Shown here: positions 8,484 to 17,466 of the stretch, piece by piece
Numbering within the stretch: the first letter of the stretch is position 1
Layout: every line of letters begins with the position of its first letter
Source: Microbacterium atlanticum
GTDB taxonomy: Bacteria > Actinomycetota > Actinomycetes > Actinomycetales > Microbacteriaceae
Direction of reading: 5' to 3'
DNA length: 64,000 nt
Assembly (NCBI RefSeq): GCF_015277815.1
Contig: NZ_CP063813.1
Location: forward strand, 1,922,001 to 1,986,000
Made by a program: the position numbers and the translations under genes
Notes under the pieces: model-generated
What the model saw: only the letters and a program-made list of their open reading frames with translations
Databases searched by the model: none
What the model was told of the DNA's origin: nothing

Positions 8484-8510
8484 TGTCAGGGTCGCGGTAC
8501 GGCCAGGATG

Positions 8511-9542
8511 TCAGCCCTGCGCGGTGGCGGTCGCCTCCGCGAGCTTCTCCACCAGGGCGTCCAGGCCCCACGGCAGGGTCAACGGCGTCGGCGAGAGCGC
8601 CGAGACGTCCTCGCTGCCGACGAGGGCGGCGACCGCGCCGCTCTGCACTGCGGGGATGAGTCTGCCTGCGTCCGACCCGAGGAACGCGTCCAGCGCGTCC
8701 TGCGTCTCGGCGAAGGTGAGGATCACGTCGGAGTCGATCTTGTCGAGGTTCTCCGGGCTGACCGTGGTGTAGAACGTGCTCTCGCCGGTGTCGAGGTCGG
8801 CGACGCTCGCGGGGGTCTGGAACCCCAGGTCCTCGAGGATCTCCACGCGCGGGTCCGACGCCAGGTACAGGTAGTAGGTGCCGGCCGACTCGGTGGGCAC
8901 GGCGATCGTGGAATCGGCGAACTCGGGGTGCGCCGCAGCCGCGTCGGCGACCATCGCATCGAGGTCCGCCAGCACCTGCTCGGCCTCGTCCTCCTTGCCC
9001 AGCGCCTCCCCGACGATCGTGACGACGTCACGCCACGGCGTCGTCCAGGGCCCGTCGGGGTATCCGACGACCGGGACCCCGGCCTCGGTCACGGCGTCGA
9101 ACTCGTCCTGGGTGAGACCGGAGTAGGGCGCCAGGAGCACGTCGGGGTCGGTGGCGAGCAGCTGCTCGACGGAGAGCTCGTAGGTCGAGTTGTCGAGGAT
9201 CGTCGGGGCCTCGCCGCCGAGCTCCTCCAGCTCCTCCGCCACCCACGGCGCCATCCGGTCCTCGCCGCCGGAGTAGTCGTCGGACGGGATGGCGACCGGA
9301 ACGACCCCCAGCGCGAGCACGGCGTCGGTGGCACCCCATCCCCACGTGGCGATCCGGGTCGGCTCGGACTCGATGACCGCGTCGCCCAGCGCACTCGTGA
9401 TCGTGAGCGGGTAGGCCCCGGAGGCTGTCCCCCCGTCGGTCGACGTCTCTGCAGCGGGCGAGCCCGCGCACGCGGTGAGCGCGAGCGCGACGGTGGCGAC
9501 CGCTGCCGCGCCGACGGAGCTTCGGATGAGCTTGCGTGACAT
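8511..9542 (-). CDS. Iron-siderophore ABC transporter, substrate-binding lipoprotein
   Basis: 343 residues. A lipoprotein signal peptide ends in LTAC with the lipidated Cys at 25, followed by a Ser/Thr/Gly linker. The mature part has the TroA/FepB-like fold: TRIATWGWGATDAVLALGV at the start of lobe one and LLATDPDVLLAPYSG before the interlobe helix. It captures a ferric siderophore and hands it to the permeases. AAAGGA precedes the ATG at 9542. It is the last gene of the operon, 20 bp after the ATPase gene, and ends at the shared terminator. Confidence 0.9.
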   Translation of the reverse strand: MSRKLIRSSVGAAAVATVALALTACAGSPAAETSTDGGTASGAYPLTITSALGDAVIESEPTRIATWGWGATDAVLALGVVPVAIPSDDYSGGEDRMAPWVAEELEELGGEAPTILDNSTYELSVEQLLATDPDVLLAPYSGLTQDEFDAVTEAGVPVVGYPDGPWTTPWRDVVTIVGEALGKEDEAEQVLADLDAMVADAAAAHPEFADSTIAVPTESAGTYYLYLASDPRVEILEDLGFQTPASVADLDTGESTFYTTVSPENLDKIDSDVILTFAETQDALDAFLGSDAGRLIPAVQSGAVAALVGSEDVSALSPTPLTLPWGLDALVEKLAEATATAQG

Positions 9543-9562
9543 GTGATTTCCTTTCGGTGAGG

Positions 9563-10387
9563 TCAGGCGTGGTCGGCGGCGCTGTGAGCGCCGCCGGGAA
9601 CGGGGAGCACGAGGGGTGTCCCGGTGAGGGGATCGGGCATCACCAGAGCGTCGAGCGAGAAGGCCTCGGCGACCGTCTGCGCTGTCAGCACGTCGGCGGG
9701 TGCGCCGTGGGCGACGACCCGGCCGTGCGACATGATGACCAGCTCGTCCGCGTACCGCGCGGCGAGGTTCAGCTCGTGCAGCACCACCACGATGGTGGTT
9801 CCCTGTGTGCGGTTCAGCTCGCGCAGCAGGTCGAGCACCTCGATCTGGTGACTGAGATCGAGGAACGTGGTCGGCTCGTCCAGGAGGAGGATCCGCGGGT
9901 CCTGGGCGAGGGCCATCGCGATCCAGGCGCGCTGGCGCTGCCCGCCGGAGAGGTCGCCCACCGGCCGGTCGGCGAGCTGCGTCATCCCCGTGCGGGCAAG
10001 GGCGGTGTCCACGATCGCTGAGTCCTCGGTGCTCCAGCGCTGGAACACCCCGCGGTGCGGATGGCGGCCGCGCGAGACGAGCTCTGCGACGGTGAGCCCG
10101 TCCGGCGCAGACGGCTGCTGCGGCAGCAGGCCCACCGTGCGGGCGAACCGCCGACGTGACAGCGTGCCGACGTCGACGCCGTCGAGTTCCACGGTCCCCG
10201 AGGTCGGCGGACGGAGCCGGGCGAGCACTCCGAGCAGGGTCGACTTGCCGCACGCGTTCGCCCCGATGATCATCGTGATGCGTCCCGGGGCGATGGCGAG
10301 GTCCAGCCCTTCGATGACACGCCGGTCCTGGTAGCCGGCCGAGAGTCCGCGCGCGACGAGCCGCGGAGTGGGGGTGTCTGTGCTCAC
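9563..10387 (-). CDS. Iron-siderophore ABC transporter, ATP-binding protein
   Basis: 274 residues from a GTG overlapping the permease stop. It has Walker A IGANACGKST with the unusual Asn-Ala-Cys sequence common in ferric-siderophore ATPases. The signature is LSGGQRQRAWIAMALAQ, Walker B is LLLDEPTTFLDL, and the H-loop is VLHELNLA. This is the FecE/FepC type that powers import. Its place between permeases and binding protein completes the transporter. Confidence 0.94.
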   Translation of the reverse strand: MSTDTPTPRLVARGLSAGYQDRRVIEGLDLAIAPGRITMIIGANACGKSTLLGVLARLRPPTSGTVELDGVDVGTLSRRRFARTVGLLPQQPSAPDGLTVAELVSRGRHPHRGVFQRWSTEDSAIVDTALARTGMTQLADRPVGDLSGGQRQRAWIAMALAQDPRILLLDEPTTFLDLSHQIEVLDLLRELNRTQGTTIVVVLHELNLAARYADELVIMSHGRVVAHGAPADVLTAQTVAEAFSLDALVMPDPLTGTPLVLPVPGGAHSAADHA

Positions 10388-11400
10388 AGGTTGCGTCCCT
10401 TCGACGTGCTGAGCAGCCACAGCAGGAACACGGCGCCGAGCGCGCCGGTCACGACCCCGACAGGCAGCTGCAGACCGGGGATGGCGAACTGGGCGACGAG
10501 GTCGGCGGCGGCGAGCAGCGTCGCGCCGACCAGAGCGCTGGCACCCACGCCGACGGCGCCGCGACCGAGCAGCGGCCGGGCGATGGCCGGAGCGCAGAGG
10601 GCGATGAAGCCGACCGGACCGATGAAGGCGCAGGTCGCCGCTGTGAGAAGCACGGCGGCGCCGACCGCGACCAGCTGAACGCGGGAGGTACGGATGCCGA
10701 GGCCGGCGGCCGTCGCGGGGCCCATCTGGTTGATGGGAAGCCAGCGGGCGGAGGCGATGACAGCCGGGATGCAGGCGATCCCGATGAGCACAAGCGTGAC
10801 GACCTGCCACCAGGGCGTGGACGAGAGGCTCCCGGTGAGCCACACGAGTGCCGCCTGCGTCTGCTCGACCTGCGCGCGCACCATGAGGAAGTTCGTGATC
10901 GCGGTGCACAGGAAGGCCACCCCGATCCCCGCGAGGATGAGCCGATAGCCGCCGGCGCGCTGCCCGCGCCCCGCGAACAGCAGCAGCGCGGCGACGGTGA
11001 GACCGCCGGCGAAAGCGAACACCGTCAGCACCGGCCCCGTCGTTCCGAGCACGAGCAGGGCGAAGACCGCCGCCACACCGCTTCCCCCTGAGATTCCGAG
11101 CAGGTCGGGGCTCGCGAGCGGGTTGCGCAGCAGCGCCTGGAGGAGCGCGCCGGCGGTGCCGAGCGCAGCGCCGGCCGTGAGGGCCATCGCCAGGCGCGGC
11201 GCCCGCACCTGGAGCACCACGTACGCCTCGACGCGCTCTCCGCCGCCCCACAGCGTGCGCCACACCTGGTCCGGCGTGAGCGGATAGTCGCCCAGCGAGA
11301 GGAAGCACGCGGCGATGAGCAGAGTGACGGCGGTCAGAGCCAGCACGACCCAGCGCCGGCGTACGCGCGTCCGGGCACGCACCGCCTCGACGACGCTCAC
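10384..11400 (-). CDS. Iron-siderophore ABC transporter permease (second subunit)
   Basis: 338 residues of the FecCD family, with about ten helices. Landmarks are RAPRLAMALTAGAALGTAGALLQ and NPLASPDLLGISGGSG near residues 70-110. GPVGFIALCAPAIARPLLG forms the coupling loop to the ATPase. It starts with GTG inside the previous stop (GTGA) and ends inside the ATPase start. It forms the heterodimeric membrane channel with the gene before it. Confidence 0.93.
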   Translation of the reverse strand: MSVVEAVRARTRVRRRWVVLALTAVTLLIAACFLSLGDYPLTPDQVWRTLWGGGERVEAYVVLQVRAPRLAMALTAGAALGTAGALLQALLRNPLASPDLLGISGGSGVAAVFALLVLGTTGPVLTVFAFAGGLTVAALLLFAGRGQRAGGYRLILAGIGVAFLCTAITNFLMVRAQVEQTQAALVWLTGSLSSTPWWQVVTLVLIGIACIPAVIASARWLPINQMGPATAAGLGIRTSRVQLVAVGAAVLLTAATCAFIGPVGFIALCAPAIARPLLGRGAVGVGASALVGATLLAAADLVAQFAIPGLQLPVGVVTGALGAVFLLWLLSTSKGRNL

Positions 11401-12407
11401 AGCGTGACCTGCTTCCGGCGCAGGACGAGGCTGATGAGCACCGGCGCGCCGAGGAAGGCGATGACGATTCCCGCCTGCACCTCGCCCGGCGCCGCGATGA
11501 CGCGACCCACCACATCGGCGAGCACGAGCACGGCGGCACCGAGCGGCATGCCGAGCAGGACCAGGTCGCGGTAGCTGTCTCCCACGAAGGCGCGCAGCGC
11601 GTGCGGGACGAGCAGGCCGAGGAACACGATCGGTCCTGCGATCGCGGTCGCCCCGCCGCACAGCAGCACGGTGGCGAGGATGCCGATCGCCCGGGTGCGC
11701 GTCACGTCGTGGCCGAGCCCTCTGGCCGTGTCCTCGCCGAGCGCGATGAGATCCAGTCCGCGGATGCTGGCGATCGCGAGCACCACGCCGACGAGGATGG
11801 GACCGGCCACCGCGCCGACGGCGTCCAGGCCGCGTGCGGTGAGCGCCCCGACCGACCAGTAGCGGTACACCTCGAGCGCGACGATGTCGGTGGTCAGGAT
11901 GAGGATCGACACCGACGTCAGGCCTGCGGTGACGGCGGCGCCGGTGAGGGCGAGCTTGGCCGGGTTCGCCCCGTCCGGGCCCCGCGAGCCGATCGCTGCC
12001 ACCACGACCGCCGCGATCGCCGCTCCTCCGAAGGCGAACCACACGAATCCGGCGGGAGCGGTGATCCCGAGCAGGGTGATCGCCGTCAGGACGGCGAGGG
12101 ATGCGCCCGCGTTCACTCCGAGCAGTCCGGGATCCGCGAGGGGATTGCGCGTCAGACCCTGCATCACTGCGCCGGCCACCGCGAGCGCGGCGCCCGCGAG
12201 GAGGCCGATCACGGTCCGGGGAATCCGCTGCGTGAGCACGACCGTGTGGTCCGCATCCGACAGGTCCGGCGAGGTGAGGGCCTCCCACACGACCCAGGGG
12301 GGGATCGCCCGGGCGCCGACGCCCAGGCTCAGCACGACGGCGACGGCGAGCACGGTGAGCGCCGCGGCCAGGACCACCCGAGCGCGCCGCGTGCGCGCGT
12401 CGCTCAT
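11397..12407 (-). CDS. Iron-siderophore ABC transporter permease (first subunit)
   Basis: 336 residues of the FecCD family. RIPRTVIGLLAGAALAVAGAVMQ and NPLADPGLLGVNAGAS correspond to the same places in the partner permease. GPIVFLGLLVPHALRAFVG is the coupling region. The ATG overlaps the stop of the siderophore-interacting protein gene (ATGA at 12404-12407). The paired paralogous permeases are typical of bacterial ferric-siderophore importers. Confidence 0.93.
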   Translation of the reverse strand: MSDARTRRARVVLAAALTVLAVAVVLSLGVGARAIPPWVVWEALTSPDLSDADHTVVLTQRIPRTVIGLLAGAALAVAGAVMQGLTRNPLADPGLLGVNAGASLAVLTAITLLGITAPAGFVWFAFGGAAIAAVVVAAIGSRGPDGANPAKLALTGAAVTAGLTSVSILILTTDIVALEVYRYWSVGALTARGLDAVGAVAGPILVGVVLAIASIRGLDLIALGEDTARGLGHDVTRTRAIGILATVLLCGGATAIAGPIVFLGLLVPHALRAFVGDSYRDLVLLGMPLGAAVLVLADVVGRVIAAPGEVQAGIVIAFLGAPVLISLVLRRKQVTL

Positions 12408-13348
12408 TCCTGTCGCTCGGACTGGCCCAGGCGCCAGTACCCCATGAACGCGACGCGCTTGCGATCCACACCGCACCCCTGGACGAGGTGGCGACGCAGC
12501 CCCTTGACCATGGCCGCCTCGCCGGCGATCCACGCGTAGAAGTCGCCCTCCGCATCGGCGGGGCTGTCCCACAGCAGATCGCGGTCGACGTCGACGTCGA
12601 CGAGGTCCTGGGCGCGCGGTGCGGCGGCCTTGGCGAGGATCTCCGCCGAGACCTCGCTCCATGCCCGCACCGCGTGGGCGAGGACCTCGCCGTGCGGCCG
12701 GTCGTCTCGAGAGAGCCAGGTCACGCGGAAGTGCTCGGGCACGTCCAGCTGGAGGCGGTCCGCCGCGGTCGGGACCTCCAGGAACGCGTCCACCTCGTAC
12801 GACGCGTCCAGCGACTCCAGGATGGCGCAGATCGCCGGCGCCGCCGTCTCATCGCCGGCGAGCAGCACGCGCTGGGCGGTGCCGGGATGCCAGTCCAGGC
12901 CGGAGCGGCGGTCCTCGCTGCGCTCGTCGGGTCCGACGATGACGAGCTCCTGGCCGACCGCGGCGGCCTCCGCCCACGATCCCGCCGGGCCGGCGTCGTG
13001 GTGGACGACGAAGTCGACGGCGAGCCGGCGCGCGGCAGGGTCGATGCGCCGCACCGTGTAGGTGCGGAGCGCGCCACGGTCCGCATTCGGCAGCGACCGC
13101 CAGCGGAGATACCAGCTCCCGTCGTCGACCGCCTCGGCGTCGTCCTGCCCGATGTCGCTGAGGGTGCCGTCGGAGAGCGGCAGGATGAGCTTGATGCGCT
13201 GGTCGAGGCCTGCTGTTCCGAAGACGTCGAGGTCGGGGCCGGTGAAGGTCACGCGCACGAAGTGGGGCGCGAGCCGTTCCACCGCGACGACACTCGTCCG
13301 GTACGGGCGGTAGGCCGGTCGAGTGCCGGTCTCGATCGAAGTGCTCAC
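12404..13348 (-). CDS. Siderophore-interacting protein (ferric-siderophore reductase)
   Basis: 314 residues from the GTG at 13348. The FAD-binding barrel comes first (HFVRVTFTGPDLDVF, then LRTYTVRRIDPAARRLAVDFVVHHD with the FAD-binding RTYTVR motif). The NADPH/SIP C-terminal domain follows (LLAGDETAAPAICAIL and YAWIAGEAAMVKGLRRHL). It releases iron from imported siderophores by reduction in the cytoplasm. As first gene of the uptake operon it is directly controlled by the overlapping iron box. No siderophore biosynthesis gene is nearby, so the substrate may be a foreign siderophore. Confidence 0.94.
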   Translation of the reverse strand: MSTSIETGTRPAYRPYRTSVVAVERLAPHFVRVTFTGPDLDVFGTAGLDQRIKLILPLSDGTLSDIGQDDAEAVDDGSWYLRWRSLPNADRGALRTYTVRRIDPAARRLAVDFVVHHDAGPAGSWAEAAAVGQELVIVGPDERSEDRRSGLDWHPGTAQRVLLAGDETAAPAICAILESLDASYEVDAFLEVPTAADRLQLDVPEHFRVTWLSRDDRPHGEVLAHAVRAWSEVSAEILAKAAAPRAQDLVDVDVDRDLLWDSPADAEGDFYAWIAGEAAMVKGLRRHLVQGCGVDRKRVAFMGYWRLGQSERQE

Positions 13349-13352
13349 ATGG

Positions 13353-13369
13353 TTAGGCTAGCCTTACCT
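13353..13369 (-). promoter_or_regulatory. DtxR/IdeR-like iron box overlapping the -10 of the iron-uptake operon
   Basis: TTAGGCTAGCCTTACCT is an imperfect palindrome matching the DtxR/IdeR consensus (TTAGGTTAGSCTAACCTAA type). It also contains minus-strand TAGCCT (13360-13355), which ends 6 nt before the GTG at 13348. Bound repressor would therefore block the promoter of the whole operon when iron is plentiful. Confidence 0.8.
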
Positions 13370-13401
13370 CTGCCGATCGCCAAAACCGGATCTCGCCCGC
13401 G

Positions 13402-14760
13402 TCACTTCCCGACCTCATGCGCGTGCCCCAGGCGGAGCCCCGGCACCAGGGCAGCGAGGGCAAGTGCGATGCCGACCGCGAAGACGGCAGGGAACCCGGC
13501 ATCCGTCGTCGCCAGCGCCGTGAACACGAGTCCCATCACGGCGATGGACGACGCCGATCCCACGGCGTCCGAGATGGACAGCGCCGAGGAGTTGAAGCCC
13601 TGGTTCTGAGGCTGCGAATACGCCAGCGTCAGCACGGTCAGCCGCGGATACATCAGTCCCATCCCGGCGCCTGCCAGCCCCCATCCGGCGATGAGGACAG
13701 CGGGAGGGAGCGCGAGGAGGGCGGTGGCCGCCGCGATCGTGAGCGACGCGACGAGCAGGCCCGAGCCGATCAGCGTGATCCGGGCGTTGCCGATCCGGTC
13801 GCCGAACCGCCCCTGCACGTCGGCGGCGGCCGCCCACGCGAGCGCCGCGGCGGTGAGCCCGAGTCCTGCCCAGGTCGGCGAGAATCCGTAGTCATCGATG
13901 AGCAGGTACGGCACGTAGATCTCGGCGCCGAACAGCGCGCCCGCGATCAGCCCGCGCATGAGGACCACGCTCGGCAGGCCGCGAGCGGCGCGCAGCGTCC
14001 CCGGCGGCAGCAACGGGCGCGATGCCAGACCGATGACGGCGACGGATGCCGCAACCGCCGCCCACGCCCAGGCCCCGAGCTCGCCGGCGAGGCTGAGACC
14101 CAGGGCTCCCAGCGCGACGGCGACCGCGCAGGCCAGGCGCGGGCCGACGCGCTCCGTCGCGGGCTGATCGGTGTGCAGCGGAAGCCCGTGCAGGCGCGCC
14201 ACCACCATGAGGAACGCCACCACCGTGAGCGCGGCGACACCGAGGAACACCCAGCGCCAGTGGAGCAGTTCGGTGACCGCCCCGGCGAGGAACGGCCCGA
14301 TGAGCGAGGGCACCACCCATGCCGCCGAGAACGCGGCGAACACCCGTCCGTGCACGGTGCCCGGGTAGACCCGGGCCACCACGACGTACAGGGCGACGGT
14401 CTGCCCGCCGGTCCCGAGGCCCTGCACCAGACGCCCCGCCACGAGCACGGGCATGCTGAGGGCGAGGCCCGCGAGCACCAGGCCGACCACGAACAGCCCG
14501 ACCGCGGTGGTCAGCGGCGCCAGCACCCCGCCGCGGTCGCACCAGGCGCCGACCGCGACCATGCCGACCACGCTCGTGGCCAGGGTGCCCGCGAACGCGA
14601 CGGCGTACAGCCTCTCGCCGTCGAGGTCCGCGCTCACGACGGGCATCACCGTCGTGATCGCGAGCGACTGCATGGCCGCCAGGAAGATCAGCGCGACGGC
14701 GCCGACGGTCACCCAGACGTAGCGCGCCTGCCAGATCCCGGTGTGCGGCTCGACCGTCAC
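13402..14760 (-). CDS. MFS transporter, 14-helix-like drug/solute exporter
   Basis: 452 residues from the GTG at 14760, which overlaps the stop of the lyase gene (GTGA). The frame stays open upstream but would lie inside the lyase. Twelve or more hydrophobic helices are visible. LAITTVMPVVSADL in helix 1, CDRGG between helices 2-3, and GRLVQGLGTGGQTVALYVVVARVYP resemble the DHA-type exporters. No substrate can be read from sequence. Coupling to a C-S lyase suggests export of a sulfur compound or of the lyase's substrate or product, which is inference. Confidence 0.85.
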   Translation of the reverse strand: MTVEPHTGIWQARYVWVTVGAVALIFLAAMQSLAITTVMPVVSADLDGERLYAVAFAGTLATSVVGMVAVGAWCDRGGVLAPLTTAVGLFVVGLVLAGLALSMPVLVAGRLVQGLGTGGQTVALYVVVARVYPGTVHGRVFAAFSAAWVVPSLIGPFLAGAVTELLHWRWVFLGVAALTVVAFLMVVARLHGLPLHTDQPATERVGPRLACAVAVALGALGLSLAGELGAWAWAAVAASVAVIGLASRPLLPPGTLRAARGLPSVVLMRGLIAGALFGAEIYVPYLLIDDYGFSPTWAGLGLTAAALAWAAAADVQGRFGDRIGNARITLIGSGLLVASLTIAAATALLALPPAVLIAGWGLAGAGMGLMYPRLTVLTLAYSQPQNQGFNSSALSISDAVGSASSIAVMGLVFTALATTDAGFPAVFAVGIALALAALVPGLRLGHAHEVGK

Positions 14761-15920
14761 GAGCGCGCCAGGGCGCCCAGGCGCTCCACCGCTTCGCGCA
14801 GCACCTCGGGCGAGCATCCGAAGTTCAGTCGGACATGCCCTGCGCCCTCCTGCCCGAACAGGGGTCCGAAGTGCAGGGCGACCTTGGCGTCGCGCAGCAC
14901 CTTCACCGCGGGATTATCGCCCCAGGCAAGGGCCGTGAGGTCGATCCACGCCAGGAATCCGGCATCCGGGATCCGGTACCGGGCAGCGGGGAGGTGCTCG
15001 GCGAGCAGCTCGGCCAGCAGGACTCTGTTCACGTCGAGGGCCGCCAGCTGGGCGTCGAGCCAGTCGTCGCTCTCACCGGAGAAGGCCGCGACGGCGGCGA
15101 GTGCGCCGAACAGCCCGGTTCGCCACTCGACCTCATCGGGCAGGGAGCGCACGACCGCCGTGGTGGCATCGTCGGCGGTCACCATCAGCGCACATTTCAG
15201 GCCTGCGAGATTGAACGCCTTGCTGGCACTGACGACGGCGTAGCCGACGCGCGCGGCCGTGGGCGACGCGTCCAGGAACGGTGTGAAGGTCGCGCCGCGA
15301 CCCGTGAGCGGCGCGTGGATCTCGTCGCTGACGACGACCGCGCCGTACGTCGCCGCCAGGTCGGCGAGGGCGGCGAGGGAGGCACGCGAGTGCACGGTGC
15401 CCGTCGGGTTGTGGGGGTTGCACAGCAGGATCGCCCGAGCGCCGCCCGCGAACGCCGCTTCGATGCCGGCGAGATCCAGTTCCCAGGCCTCGCCCGTGTC
15501 CCGCAGCGGCACGCGCTCGACGAGGGCACCGGCCTCGGGCACGCAGTCGAAGAACGGCGGATACACCGGCGGCGTCACGACGACGCGGTCCCCCGGCGCG
15601 ACGACTCTCCGCAGGATCTCGACGACGCCCATCATGACGTCGCACGTGGTGCGAATCCGTGAGGGGTCGACCGTCCACCCGAACCGGCGCTCCGCGAAGC
15701 CGGCGTACGCGGCGCGGATGCCGGGGTCCGGGGGCGTGTACCCCGTGTCGCCGAGCTGCACCGCCCGCGCGAGAGCCGCCGTGATCGCGGGCGCCGGCAC
15801 GAAGTCCGTCTCGGCGACGAACATCGGCAGCACGTCCTGCGGATAGCGGCGCCACTTGGTGCTCGTGCGCAGCCGCAGCTGATCGACGGGAAGTGCCTGA
15901 AGGGGGGCGATGACGCTCAC
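14757..15920 (-). CDS. MalY/PatB-type pyridoxal-phosphate C-S lyase
   Basis: 387 residues, class I aminotransferase fold of the MalY/PatB subgroup (cystathionine beta-lyase-like). TKWRRYPQDVLPMFVAETDF is the subgroup N-terminus. CNPHNPTG, DEIHAPL and the SASKAFNLAG lysine form the PLP site, and RLNFGCSP gives the carboxylate-binding Arg. Such enzymes release pyruvate, ammonia and a thiol from cystathionine or cysteine conjugates, and some are regulators or aminotransferases. The GTG start follows a leaderless-type -10. It is the first gene of a pair with the MFS exporter. Confidence 0.88.
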   Translation of the reverse strand: MSVIAPLQALPVDQLRLRTSTKWRRYPQDVLPMFVAETDFVPAPAITAALARAVQLGDTGYTPPDPGIRAAYAGFAERRFGWTVDPSRIRTTCDVMMGVVEILRRVVAPGDRVVVTPPVYPPFFDCVPEAGALVERVPLRDTGEAWELDLAGIEAAFAGGARAILLCNPHNPTGTVHSRASLAALADLAATYGAVVVSDEIHAPLTGRGATFTPFLDASPTAARVGYAVVSASKAFNLAGLKCALMVTADDATTAVVRSLPDEVEWRTGLFGALAAVAAFSGESDDWLDAQLAALDVNRVLLAELLAEHLPAARYRIPDAGFLAWIDLTALAWGDNPAVKVLRDAKVALHFGPLFGQEGAGHVRLNFGCSPEVLREAVERLGALARS

Positions 15921-15926
15921 CGTTCG

Positions 15927-15932
15927 AGCCTA
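15927..15932 (-). promoter_or_regulatory. -10 element of the MalY-like gene, leaderless arrangement
   Basis: Minus-strand TAGGCT ends 6 nt before the GTG at 15920. Confidence 0.5.
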
Positions 15933-15987
15933 GCGAGCAGAGCCGGGCAGACGAGCCGGCGGCGTCACCGTGCGAAACGGCGGGCTG

Positions 15988-16317
15988 TCAGATCGCGAAA
16001 CCGAGGGCGCGCATCATGTCGCGCCCGTCATCGGTGATCCGCTCCGGGCCCCACGGCGGCATCCACACCCAGTTGATGCGGAAGCGCTCCACGACCTCGT
16101 CGAGGGCCTGCGCCGTCTGCTCCTCGAGCACGTCGGTCAACGGGCATCCCGCAGATGTCAGGGTCATGTGGATGACCAGCGCGTCGTTCTCGTCATCCCA
16201 GCCGAGATCGTAGATGAGGCCGAGGTCCACGACGTTGATCCCGAGCTCGGGATCCATGACGTCCTTGAGGGCCTCGGTGACCTCGTCGTACTTCTCGGGC
16301 GTGAGCGTCGCCGTCAT
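15988..16317 (-). CDS. DUF59/MIP18-family iron-sulfur assembly protein (SufT-like)
   Basis: 109 residues. DPELGINVVDLGLIYDL and TSAGCPLTD with the conserved Cys define the DUF59 domain, and the tail WVWMPPWGPERITDDGRDMMRALGF is typical of actinobacterial suf-linked members. The family helps mature certain iron-sulfur proteins. It starts 9 bp after sufC, as the last gene of the suf operon. TAGGAT (16329-16324) ends 6 nt before the ATG, but its TAG is also the sufC stop, so an own promoter is uncertain. Confidence 0.9.
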   Translation of the reverse strand: MTATLTPEKYDEVTEALKDVMDPELGINVVDLGLIYDLGWDDENDALVIHMTLTSAGCPLTDVLEEQTAQALDEVVERFRINWVWMPPWGPERITDDGRDMMRALGFAI

Positions 16318-16326
16318 GTCACGATC

Positions 16327-17121
16327 CTACGCTTCGCTGCCCACGGGGGCATCGGCCGGCTCCTCTTCGCCCGCGGGCAGGAAGCGGTCGTAGCCCTCGT
16401 CCTCGAGACGGTCGGCGAGCTCCGGCCCGCCCTCCTCGACGATGCGCCCGCCGACCATGACGTGCACGAAGTCGGGGTGGATGTAGCGCAGGATGCGGGT
16501 GTAGTGCGTGATGAGCAGCACACCGAGGTCGGTCTCGGCCTTGGCGCGGTTCACGCCCTCCGACACGACCTTCAGCGCGTCGACGTCCAGGCCCGAGTCG
16601 GTCTCGTCGAGCACCGCGATCTGCGGCTTGAGCAGCTCGAGCTGCAGGATCTCGTGGCGCTTCTTCTCGCCGCCCGAGAAGCCCTCGTTGACGTTGCGCT
16701 GAGCGAACTTCGGGTCCATCCGGAGGTTCTTCATGGACGACTTGACGTCCTTGGTCCACGTGCGGATCGACGGCGCCTCCCCGTCGATGGCCGTCTTCGC
16801 CGTGCGCAGGAAGTTCGTCACGGTGACGCCGGGGATCTCCACCGGGTACTGCATGGCCAGGAACAGGCCCGCGCGCGCCCGCTCGTCGACGGACATCGCC
16901 AGGACGTCCTCGCCGTCGAGCGTGATGGTGCCGCTGGTGACGGCGTACTTGGGGTGGCCGGCGATCGTGTAGGCGAGGGTGGACTTGCCGGAGCCGTTCG
17001 GCCCCATGATCGCGTGCGTCTCACCGGTGCGGATGGTGAGCGTGACGCCGTTGAGGATCGGGGTGGTGCCGGCATCCGTCTCGACCGTCACGTGCAGGTC
17101 GCGGATCTCGAGGACAGACAT
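16327..17121 (-). CDS. sufC: Fe-S cluster assembly ATPase SufC
   Basis: 264 residues. Walker A GPNGSGKST, the SufC-specific signature FSGGEKKRHEILQ, Walker B AVLDETDSGLD and H-loop LITHYTRIL are all present. SufC binds SufB and SufD and couples ATP hydrolysis to cluster assembly on the scaffold. It follows the Rieske gene by 15 bp and precedes the DUF59 gene. Cysteine desulfurase (sufS) and sufU, often next to sufC, are not in this cluster. Confidence 0.97.
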   Translation of the reverse strand: MSVLEIRDLHVTVETDAGTTPILNGVTLTIRTGETHAIMGPNGSGKSTLAYTIAGHPKYAVTSGTITLDGEDVLAMSVDERARAGLFLAMQYPVEIPGVTVTNFLRTAKTAIDGEAPSIRTWTKDVKSSMKNLRMDPKFAQRNVNEGFSGGEKKRHEILQLELLKPQIAVLDETDSGLDVDALKVVSEGVNRAKAETDLGVLLITHYTRILRYIHPDFVHVMVGGRIVEEGGPELADRLEDEGYDRFLPAGEEEPADAPVGSEA

Positions 17122-17136
17122 TGTTCAGTACCTTCT

Positions 17137-17466
17137 TCAGTTCACTTCGAGCTTGACGGTCGGATCGATGAGCACGTCATCGCCGTCGACGGTGACCGCG
17201 AAGACCGGGACCGGCTCGTACGCGGGGAGGTTGAGGGGCTTGCCGGTGCGCAGCGAGAAGGCCGAGCCGTGCGCCCAGCACTCCAGCGTCTCACCGTCGA
17301 CGAAGCCCTCCGACAGCGAGATGTCGCCGTGGGTGCACACATCGCCGATGGCGTGCACCTCGCCGCTGGAGTCGAGGACGACGGCGATGGCGACGCCGTC
17401 CACCTCCACGCGGCGGGCCTCGTCCTGGACGAGCTCACTGAGGGCGCACACGCGCTGCGCAGTCAT
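17137..17466 (-). CDS. Rieske-type ferredoxin, non-heme oxygenase ferredoxin subunit-like
   Basis: 109 residues with a complete Rieske cluster site: CTHG and CWAHG, i.e. Cys-X-His plus Cys-X-X-His, separated by the usual spacing. It is soluble with no signal peptide. The ATG overlaps the sufD stop (ATGA), so it is made with the suf proteins. In the family these are electron carriers for oxygenases or NirD-like subunits; here it is probably an electron donor for cluster assembly, inferred from the operon. Confidence 0.92.
   Translation of the reverse strand: MTAQRVCALSELVQDEARRVEVDGVAIAVVLDSSGEVHAIGDVCTHGDISLSEGFVDGETLECWAHGSAFSLRTGKPLNLPAYEPVPVFAVTVDGDDVLIDPTVKLEVN

Noticed and set aside
16324..16329. 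Leaderless -10 (TAGGAT) for the DUF59 gene
   Set aside because: The TAG of the hexamer is the sufC stop codon and the gene is clearly in the suf operon, so the match may be chance.
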